A program made the translations under genes and the position numbers. From assembly GCA_003649515.1 (NCBI GenBank), contig QMSC01000056.1, positions 1 through 7,555 of the forward strand: a stretch of DNA of 7,555 bases. The letters are read 5' to 3'. Shown piece by piece: positions 1 to 4,949 of the stretch. Each line of letters starts with the position of its first letter. Position 1 is the first letter of the stretch. Source of the stretch: Thermoprotei archaeon. Its GTDB lineage: Archaea; Thermoproteota; Thermoprotei; Thermofilales; B20-G17. Below the pieces are notes generated by a model. It made no database searches and was not told the DNA's origin. It saw only the letters and a program-made list of their open reading frames with translations.

Positions 1-2241
1 ACAACCGTAGTTGAGGAGCTACTAAACGCAGCTTATATTCACTGGAATGAGGCCATAGAATGCTTAAGCAAGGGCCGCTATTACGAAGCTAGAGGTAGAG
101 CCTTACTCTCCCTTGCAATGCAGAGGCAGGCCTATATAAACCTCCGCCTCCTAATATTCGACGCGTCCTACAGCTCCGTCTTCTTCCTACTGCTCTCAAT
201 ACCATTCGCATTTCTCCTAGAGCGACTATTATTCGAATTCGAGGATATTAGGAAGAGATTTGCAACGGTGGGCGTCTTCTTCGCCGTGGTGTCGCTGTAC
301 ATGTACTTCAACCACCCAGGCTTTGCGCTGATAACGAACGTGCCACTAGTGGCAATGGGCTTCCTCATGATGATACTGACAATATTCCCGTTAATAGTCA
401 CGATGAGCCACGCGGGAGAGGCTATAAAGGAGATCAGGCTAAAGTTCGTCGGAAAACACTTTGCAGAAATCGATAAGCTAAGCGCCATATTCCTGTCGAC
501 TTCGCTAGGAATACGCAACCTGCGTAGAAGGAGGCTCAGAACATCCCTTGTAATCCTTTCAGTAGCTGTATCTACAATGGCATTCGTATCGATGATAACT
601 CTGTTTAGCGCTACGCACGTAGTAGTCATAAGCCACTACACTATGGACAACGGCTATGAGGGCATACTTATAAGGCAGACTCTGCCCTCAAGATTCCTAC
701 CATCACTCCTCGCTGAGCAACTTCGGTCAGTGTATGGTAGCGATCTAATCACAGTGCTTCCCTTCTACGTGTACTATCCTGTAGGCGAAAGAGTGCCCAT
801 TCGAATTAACATAACGACGCACGAGATCATCGGGCCCATAGCTCTTGTAGGGTTAAACCCCGAGGACTTCAAATACCTTCCAGGGTTAAGCAATGATAAG
901 CTGTTAAGCGAGATGATAGAGAAGGGTCCCGGACCCCTCTTCAGAACTCCAGATGATCTCGTATGTATAGTCCCGGAGGAGCTCATGAAAACTCTTGGCC
1001 TCCAGCTGGGAGACGAGATAAACATCTTGGGTCTAAAACTTAAGATCGTCGGAGTACTTAGGGCTGGTGCAGAAAAGATCTACTTAAACTACGTAAAGGA
1101 TCTCGATAACTTCCCAGTGATCTCCCTCGCTAGAGAGATCGAGCCCGGCGGAAGAGTAACAGTGAGAGCGCTAAACCCGGCTCCACCCTCCGAGGTAATA
1201 TTCCTACCTAGCGGTCTCGTCAGAAAGCTTGGCGGAGGAGTTTTCGGCATACGTCTCATATACAAGGATCCGAAGAGAGGAGAACGAATTGCAAGGGAAC
1301 TTGCAGGCCTCTTCAACTACTTCGTCTACTACTCATATAAGGGACCTGACGGCAAGTACTACGTTAAGCAGTACGCTTCAGTGAGCACGCAACAAGTCAT
1401 GGGTCAGGAGGCAATAATGCCCGCCATAATACTGCTGTCAACCATACTAAGCTCGATACTTGGAGCAGTTCACGAGAGGAGGAGGGAGATCGGAATCCTA
1501 AGCTCCATAGGACTTTCACCGCTACACGTAGCGGGAGTATTCTTGATGGAGTTCGTAATAGTAGCTATCATCAGCAGCTTCATAGGATACGCCGTAGGCA
1601 TAACGCTACCTAACGCGATTAACGTCTTCCTGCCCCCAGCAGAGCGCCTATCAATAAACGCTGGATCCCTATGGGTCGTGCTGGCAGTAAGCCTTTCAAT
1701 ACTCGTAACCCTAGCTGCAACGGCCTATCCAATACGCTTCGCTTCACGCTTAGTAACGCCTTCGCTTGAGAGGAAGTGGAGGCTTGAAGCGCAATCCATA
1801 AGGAGAGGGGACACATTCATAATCAACTTGCCTTTCGTCATTAAGCGTGAGGAAATAGACGGAGCTCTAGAATACTTGAGGGAGTACTTGTCGCTCTATA
1901 GAGGCGAGGAAGGGCCCTTCATGATAGAGAAATTGGGCTATCACGAGAAGACTGTTCCTGAAGGTAGGCTTAAGACCATAGACATGAGGATCAGGGTCAA
2001 GCCTTTCGACTGGGACGTTGTAATGACCTCACAGCTACAAGTACACATTACCAAGAAGACGAGCACCTGGACTCTAATAGTTACGAGATTGAGCGGCACA
2101 GAGCACATATGGCTACGTGGAGTGAGGAAGTTAACGGACGTAATAAGGAAGCAGCTCTTAATGTGGAGGTCTCTGAAGCCCAGCGAGCGTGAAGAGTACA
2201 TTGAGAGGGCGGGGAAGAGAACTTCAGAGAAATCATCGTAG
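1..2241 (+). CDS. FtsX-like ABC transporter permease, 5' end outside the window
   Basis: The frame is open from base 1 (first codons read TTVVEELLNAAYIHWNEA), so the ATG at 118 is internal and the gene starts upstream. About 746 residues are visible. A helical segment at 1-160 leads into hydrophobic segments at about 169-230, 259-312 and 337-411. The basic stretch RNLRRRRLRT at about 514-543 precedes another membrane helix at 538-609. A large, probably extracytoplasmic domain follows to about 1400, then the classical C-terminal FtsX triple of membrane helices at about 1405-1480, 1522-1602 and 1669-1749 with HERRREIGILSSIG between the first two. A soluble domain of about 160 residues closes the protein. 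The HPGF and KHFAEI motifs near 313 and 451 match my memory of a long archaeal permease family. By family it would be the membrane subunit of a MacB/LolCDE-like ABC system; no ATPase gene follows it here. Substrate is unknown. Confidence 0.88.
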   Translation, partial: TTVVEELLNAAYIHWNEAIECLSKGRYYEARGRALLSLAMQRQAYINLRLLIFDASYSSVFFLLLSIPFAFLLERLLFEFEDIRKRFATVGVFFAVVSLYMYFNHPGFALITNVPLVAMGFLMMILTIFPLIVTMSHAGEAIKEIRLKFVGKHFAEIDKLSAIFLSTSLGIRNLRRRRLRTSLVILSVAVSTMAFVSMITLFSATHVVVISHYTMDNGYEGILIRQTLPSRFLPSLLAEQLRSVYGSDLITVLPFYVYYPVGERVPIRINITTHEIIGPIALVGLNPEDFKYLPGLSNDKLLSEMIEKGPGPLFRTPDDLVCIVPEELMKTLGLQLGDEINILGLKLKIVGVLRAGAEKIYLNYVKDLDNFPVISLAREIEPGGRVTVRALNPAPPSEVIFLPSGLVRKLGGGVFGIRLIYKDPKRGERIARELAGLFNYFVYYSYKGPDGKYYVKQYASVSTQQVMGQEAIMPAIILLSTILSSILGAVHERRREIGILSSIGLSPLHVAGVFLMEFVIVAIISSFIGYAVGITLPNAINVFLPPAERLSINAGSLWVVLAVSLSILVTLAATAYPIRFASRLVTPSLERKWRLEAQSIRRGDTFIINLPFVIKREEIDGALEYLREYLSLYRGEEGPFMIEKLGYHEKTVPEGRLKTIDMRIRVKPFDWDVVMTSQLQVHITKKTSTWTLIVTRLSGTEHIWLRGVRKLTDVIRKQLLMWRSLKPSEREEYIERAGKRTSEKSS

Positions 2242-2285
2242 ATATTTTTAGCGACCTCTTTTAACGAGTTCTTCCGAGGGCTAAG

Positions 2286-2293
2286 CTTTAATA
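2286..2293 (+). promoter_or_regulatory. Candidate TATA box for the alpha/beta hydrolase gene
   Basis: The sequence ctttaata is centred about 35 bases before the TTG at 2325. With the usual archaeal spacing of about 26 bases, transcription would begin near 2316 and leave a leader of roughly nine bases. No Shine-Dalgarno site is visible in that leader, which fits near-leaderless initiation. It also suggests that the hydrolase is transcribed apart from the permease that ends at 2241. Confidence 0.45.
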
Positions 2294-2324
2294 CTCTAAC
2301 GTACCTTAGGACAATTGATAAGCC

Positions 2325-3374
2325 TTGAGAAGGTCGTTTAGACCTCTAGAGTACTACGAGTGGCTCTACTACAATAAGAAAAGGGTTCTTGAGTTTAACG
2401 CAAAGAGCATAGAGGAGTGGAGGGATTGGAGGAATAAGCTTAGAAGTAAGATAATTGAGCTTCTCGGAGGGTTCGATTATCCAGCAACAGATCTCTACCC
2501 AGAAACTGTTGAAGTACGCGAGTTCCCGGGCTATATAAGGGAAAAAGTCATTTTCCAAAGCGATGAATTTTCAAGTATTCCCGCGTACGTCCTTGTGCCA
2601 AAGGATTTGAAGGGCCGGGCGCCAGCCGTAGTTGCAATGCATGGTCATGGATACGGTAAAAACGAGATCACTGGATTCTGGGACGACGGTAGCGAGCGCG
2701 TGGATCCTATATCAAGGGGATATCAGAAGGATTTTGCGCTGAAGCTCGTTAAGAGAGGGCTAGTTGTCATAGTACCGGATCAATGCGGTTTCGGTGAGAG
2801 GAGGGAGAAGGAGGACGAGGATAAGGGACCGCACGTATCCTCATGTAAGAAGCTATCGTTGTGGGCTCTAATGCTCGGCAAAACTACTATAGGGAGGAGG
2901 GTTTGGGATGCCATGAGAACAATAGACTACTTATTGACGCGCAAGGAGGTCAAGAGGGACTCCATTGGGATCATTGGGATCTCCGGAGGAGGTACGACGT
3001 CTCTCTTTACGGCAGCGCTTGACGATAGGGTTAAAGTCGCAGTCATCAGCGGGTATTTGAACACGTTTAAGGATAGCATACTCTCAGTAGATCACTGCAT
3101 AGATAACTACATCCCAGGAATACTAAAGTACTGTGAAATGTACGATATTGCGTGTTTAATAGCTCCACGCCCTCTTTTCATAGAACATGGAACTAAGGAC
3201 AAGATATTCCCCATTGAGGCAACGAAGTACGCTTTTGAGAAGATCAAAAGGGTATATGAGCTGCTAGGAGTTCCGGAGAGATTGGAGGCCGACTTCTTTG
3301 AGGGAGAGCACGAAATTTGCGGGAGAAAGTCATATGATTTCCTCGTGAAGTGGCTAAATGCGGAAATTGATTAG
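2325..3374 (+). CDS. Alpha/beta hydrolase (dienelactone hydrolase / acetyl-xylan-esterase-like)
   Basis: A 349-residue probable esterase of the alpha/beta hydrolase superfamily. The oxyanion-hole motif HGHG is at residues 106-109. The nucleophile elbow GISGG puts the catalytic serine at 220. Asp292 lies in HGTKDKIFP and His329 in EGEHE, so the triad is complete and in the canonical order. PDQCGFGERR (151-160) follows the strand after the oxyanion loop, as in the Abhydrolase_7/acetyl-xylan esterase group. An N-terminal helical extension rich in Trp/Tyr/Arg (residues 8-48) precedes the core, and no signal peptide is visible, so the enzyme is probably cytoplasmic. The start is TTG: an in-frame TAA at 2319-2321 lies two codons upstream, and the next in-frame ATG is at residue 105, inside the core. 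Substrate cannot be read from sequence; a carboxylic ester or carbohydrate acetyl ester is the family-level guess. Confidence 0.88.
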   Translation: MRRSFRPLEYYEWLYYNKKRVLEFNAKSIEEWRDWRNKLRSKIIELLGGFDYPATDLYPETVEVREFPGYIREKVIFQSDEFSSIPAYVLVPKDLKGRAPAVVAMHGHGYGKNEITGFWDDGSERVDPISRGYQKDFALKLVKRGLVVIVPDQCGFGERREKEDEDKGPHVSSCKKLSLWALMLGKTTIGRRVWDAMRTIDYLLTRKEVKRDSIGIIGISGGGTTSLFTAALDDRVKVAVISGYLNTFKDSILSVDHCIDNYIPGILKYCEMYDIACLIAPRPLFIEHGTKDKIFPIEATKYAFEKIKRVYELLGVPERLEADFFEGEHEICGRKSYDFLVKWLNAEID

Positions 3375-3395
3375 CCTTCAAGGCTCTTCAAAGAG
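3373..3395. repeat. Two abutting short palindromes at the hydrolase stop codon
   Basis: agccttcaaggct (3373-3385) overlaps the TAG stop of the hydrolase and is followed directly by ctcttcaaagag (3384-3395). Each could fold as a small hairpin with a five-base stem. No T-rich tract follows, so a terminator role is uncertain. Confidence 0.35.
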
Positions 3396-3496
3396 GAAGT
3401 TCATCGCATGCTTAGCCATCGCTGTAGATAACTAGTTCTTCGCGTTCTCCCATAAAGCCCCTATTCTACGGAATCTAGCTATGATTTAGGAGAACG

Positions 3497-3583
3497 TCAC
3501 GGGATTATCGACAAAAAGATCATCACTATGATTGTAATGAACGCCGCTAGGATAGCCACACTACTAGGCGCATGATAACTCAA
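3497..3583 (-). CDS. Possible tiny membrane peptide (20-28 residues)
   Basis: On the minus strand a GTG at 3559 (or a TTG at 3583) opens a frame ending with TGA at 3497-3499. Its sequence VAILAAFITIIVMIFLSIIP would make one membrane helix. A TATA-like stretch (tttatattta) lies at 3592-3601 on the same strand, and its predicted start point near 3570 is beside an ATG at 3573, but that ATG is in another frame and stops after eight codons. So either the GTG is used with a short leader or this is the tail of a frameshifted gene. I do not recognise a family. Small size and lack of a ribosome-binding site make it doubtful. Confidence 0.2.
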   Translation of the reverse strand: MSYHAPSSVAILAAFITIIVMIFLSIIP

Positions 3584-3610
3584 AAGCCTTAGTAAATATA
3601 AAGGCTTTTG
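3581..3610. promoter_or_regulatory. Perfect 10-bp inverted repeat around a TATA-like core
   Basis: caaaagcctt (3581-3590) and aaggcttttg (3601-3610) are exact reverse complements with a ten-base spacer, agtaaatata. The spacer contains a TATA-like sequence readable on both strands, which is how an operator over a promoter would look. As RNA it could also form a ten-pair stem with a ten-base loop. No gene starts within 100 bases downstream on the plus strand; on the minus strand the tiny frame at 3497-3583 lies next to it. Confidence 0.5.
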
Positions 3611-3623
3611 CCGACGGCACAGG

Positions 3624-3743
3624 TTATTCGTGCTCGGAATAATTAGAATTTCCGAGTATGTTTCCAGCTTCCATTACGTTATAGACGGCTATTCTCGATA
3701 TTGCAGCTTCTGAGCAATCGTTCAAATATATTGAACATTCTAT
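3624..3743 (-). pseudogene. Protein-like 39-residue frame, possible gene remnant
   Basis: Between TAA at 3744-3746 and TAA at 3624-3626 the minus strand is open for 39 codons. It contains SEAAISRIAVYNVMEAGNIL, whose composition and amphipathic pattern look like real protein. No ATG or GTG lies near its beginning (a TTG is at the seventh codon), and the divergent promoter of the flavoprotein gene occupies its 5' end. I do not recognise the family. It may be the tail of a lost gene or chance. Confidence 0.2.
3633..3656. repeat. 7-bp inverted repeat, possible stem-loop
   Basis: ctcggaa (3633-3639) and ttccgag (3650-3656) are exact reverse complements with a ten-base AT-rich spacer. Its spacer length equals that of the inverted repeat at 3581-3610, but the arm sequences differ. 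It could be a transcript hairpin or a protein-binding site. Confidence 0.35.
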
Positions 3744-3748
3744 TTAAG
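3720..3748 (+). promoter_or_regulatory. Promoter and possible operator of the flavoprotein gene
   Basis: The inverted repeat gttcaa-atata-ttgaac (3720-3736) is followed by tatttaag (3741-3748). Either AT element could be the TATA box. The second lies only about 20 bases before the ATG at 3765, a little short for a leaderless start. The first would give a leader of about ten bases. If the second is the real box, the palindrome sits just upstream, where a regulator could affect TBP/TFB binding. Confidence 0.4.
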
Positions 3749-3764
3749 ACTTTGGGGAATCAAT

Positions 3765-4331
3765 ATGAAAGCTTTAGGCGTGTGCGGTAGTCCTAGAACT
3801 CGCGGAAATACTGAGACTATATTAAGCATTGTTCTAAAAGAGCTTGAAATATTGGGCGTTGGCGTCGAGATGGTAAATGTTTGTAGGATGGACGTAAAGC
3901 CTTGTACTAGCTGTCGCACCTGCGTTAAAACCAGTAAGTGTAGCATAGATGATGATATGACCCGCGTAATAGTGCCTAAACTCCTATCAACAGACATACT
4001 GGTCGTCGCGACTCCTGTATATTTCAACAATGTCTCAGCTTGTATGAAAGCATTTATCGATCGAACTTGGAGCCTGCGTGGGCAGCTCAGAAATAAAGTT
4101 GGCGGAGGCGTGGTAGTAGGCAGAGGTTACGGTCTTGAACTCGCATTAGCCGCTATACACTCTTTCATGCTAAAGCACGAAATGATAATCTGTCACAGAG
4201 GAATCTCGTGTAGAGCGTATAATATTGGCGAAGCTTTAGCCGATAAGCGAGCTGTCGAAGATGCTAGAAAACTGGCTAAACGTCTATACGAAGTCGCGCT
4301 TATTATAGAGACTAAAAATAGAAAACCATGA
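3765..4331 (+). CDS. Iron-sulfur flavoprotein / NADPH-dependent FMN reductase family
   Basis: A 188-residue flavodoxin-fold protein. The N-terminus MKALGVCGSPRTRGNTE carries the GSPR-x-x-GNT loop that binds FMN phosphate. The cysteines C47, C50, C53 and C59 form a compact CX2CX2CX5C cluster, the arrangement that holds a 4Fe-4S cluster in archaeal iron-sulfur flavoprotein (Isf). ATPVYFNNVSACMKAFIDR (about 84-102) matches the conserved ATPVY...MKAFIDR segment near the flavin ring. Length is typical for the family. Isf-type proteins shuttle electrons from ferredoxin to acceptors such as oxygen or peroxide; that role here is inferred from family. No partner oxidoreductase adjoins it. The gene's last 20 bases overlap the end of a converging PIN-domain remnant. 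Start: ATG preceded by a TATA-like element, no Shine-Dalgarno site. Confidence 0.88.
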   Translation: MKALGVCGSPRTRGNTETILSIVLKELEILGVGVEMVNVCRMDVKPCTSCRTCVKTSKCSIDDDMTRVIVPKLLSTDILVVATPVYFNNVSACMKAFIDRTWSLRGQLRNKVGGGVVVGRGYGLELALAAIHSFMLKHEMIICHRGISCRAYNIGEALADKRAVEDARKLAKRLYEVALIIETKNRKP

Positions 4332-4545
4332 TGTCTAGGCTTTCAAAAAGCGAGTCTATATACTTCTTTTCCCTAAACAGAGCCGTGTTTCCCAGCTTTT
4401 TCTTTACCCATCGATGATATTTTTGAAGTGTCTCTCTGCATATGGGTATTACTATGCTCAAGTGTTTTACTCTGACATGTCTCCGATCGACCGTGTATAT
4501 TATTGAGGCACCCAAGGCATCTGCGAGGCTGACGAGGTAGCCATC
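4312..4545 (-). pseudogene. C-terminal remnant of a PIN-domain (VapC-like) protein
   Basis: After a TGA at 4546-4548 the minus strand reads DGYLVSLADALGASIIYTVD and on for 77 residues to TAG at 4312-4314. This pattern, an Asp opening a helix, then an LADALGA-like turn, a beta strand and T-x-D, is the usual end of a PIN nuclease domain, carrying its third and fourth acidic positions. The N-terminal half with the first acidic residues is absent, and the frame starts directly after a stop. A TTG at 4515 could start a 67-residue product, but that would lack half of the active site. A tail of about 40 Lys/Arg/Tyr-rich residues extends beyond the usual domain end. The 3' end overlaps the convergent flavoprotein gene by 20 bases. 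PIN assignment is from pattern memory; other readings are possible. Confidence 0.5.
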
Positions 4546-4552
4546 TCACTCT

Positions 4553-4780
4553 TCAATTCTGTATTTTTACGGGTTTTTTGATAGCTACTATTGCGTGATC
4601 CACTGCGATATCTGAGATAAGAGATGGATGGCGGAGCTCAAGAGTTTTCAACAGCTCCCTTTTCGCCCTCAGATATCTCGTCAATACATGATGTGCTCCT
4701 ATAGCGCCACCTATGCACTTGCCTACCCAACCTCCGTAGATCCTATCAAAGTACTTTTCGTAGGGTAGAACCTTCACCAC
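4553..4780 (-). pseudogene. Truncated ADP-ribosylglycohydrolase N-terminus
   Basis: A GTG start at 4780 gives a 75-residue frame beginning MVKVLPYEKYFDRIYGGWVG and continuing KCIGGAIGA. This is the signature N-terminus of ADP-ribosylglycohydrolase (DraG-like) proteins, where the YGGW-x-GKCIGGA-x-G helix opens the domain. Such proteins are usually 300 residues or more. Here family resemblance stops around residue 30, replaced by an unrelated Lys/Arg-rich stretch (LTRYLRAKRELLKTLELRHP and on) that ends at TGA 4553-4555. None of the later Asp residues of the metal site can be present. The translation signals are intact, with a strong Shine-Dalgarno site and a TATA-like box upstream. This suggests a recent deletion or recombination inside the gene rather than slow decay from its start. 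A short peptide may still be made. Confidence 0.65.
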
Positions 4781-4786
4781 TTTTAA

Positions 4787-4797
4787 CTCACCTCCTT
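4787..4797 (-). promoter_or_regulatory. Perfect Shine-Dalgarno site for the truncated gene
   Basis: On the minus strand aaggaggtgag matches the archaeal anti-Shine-Dalgarno sequence almost end to end. It lies about seven bases before the tandem GTG GTG at 4780. It fixes the start of the ADP-ribosylglycohydrolase fragment and is the strongest ribosome-binding site in the window. Confidence 0.8.
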
Positions 4798-4832
4798 AGG
4801 TGAATCGCCCGTAAATCATTTGCTGAAAATAG

Positions 4833-4840
4833 ATTTATAG
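4833..4840 (-). promoter_or_regulatory. Candidate TATA box for the truncated ADP-ribosylglycohydrolase
   Basis: On the minus strand ctataaat is preceded by an A-rich gaaatc. The predicted start of transcription near 4810 leaves a leader of about 30 bases that contains the Shine-Dalgarno site, which is consistent with a leadered gene. Confidence 0.45.
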
Positions 4841-4911
4841 GATTTCGCTGAACGCCTTGTCTTGCCCTAAACTAATTGAGGTGGCGCGGTAGGTATCTTG
4901 TACTGGGAAAT

Positions 4912-4926
4912 AGCTTTAAGGCCTTA
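4912..4926 (+). promoter_or_regulatory. Candidate TATA box and overlapping palindrome for the serine hydrolase
   Basis: The element agctttaag after gggaaat has the look of a BRE plus TATA box. It predicts a transcription start near 4943, just before the ATG at 4950. The perfect ten-base palindrome taaggcctta (4917-4926) overlaps its right half. The position favours ATG 4950 over the upstream GTG at 4938 as start codon. Confidence 0.4.
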
Positions 4927-4949
4927 GGAATATTTATGTGGGGACTCAC

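Larger units (their letters stand above)
3375..3764. other. Gene-poor 390-base intergenic region with inverted repeats
   Basis: No confident gene is present on either strand. The region holds an 8-bp inverted repeat separated by 38 bases (cgttctcc 3443-3450, ggagaacg 3489-3496), a 10-bp perfect inverted repeat (3581-3610), a 7-bp one (3633-3656) and a 6-bp one (3720-3736). There are also two short minus-strand frames with protein-like composition (3497-3583 and 3624-3743), listed separately. I looked for a tRNA T-arm, C/D-box sRNA boxes and direct repeats and found none. The content suits a mix of regulatory sites and decayed coding sequence. Confidence 0.6.

Noticed and set aside
118..120. 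ATG at 118 as the permease start
   Set aside because: The frame is open to the window edge with protein-like sequence and there is no promoter or ribosome-binding site before 118.
168..2201. Several long open frames on the minus strand opposite the permease gene
   Set aside because: They lack family resemblance and ribosome-binding sites, and they lie wholly within a convincing plus-strand coding region; they are antisense shadows.
3375..3764. tRNA, C/D-box sRNA or CRISPR array in the long gap
   Set aside because: No T-arm GTTCRA consensus in a foldable context, no C-box/D-box pair and no regularly spaced direct repeats were seen.
4930..4937. atatttat as TATA box of the serine hydrolase
   Set aside because: It would place the transcription start near 4959, inside the coding sequence; agctttaag at 4912-4920 is better placed.
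4938..4940. GTG at 4938 as start of the serine hydrolase
   Set aside because: It is in frame but lies upstream of the predicted transcription start and adds only four residues; ATG 4950 is preferred, though not proven.
4781..4949. Small gene or RNA in the divergent gap before the serine hydrolase
   Set aside because: Frames are short and interrupted; the sequence is explained by two divergent promoters and the Shine-Dalgarno site.
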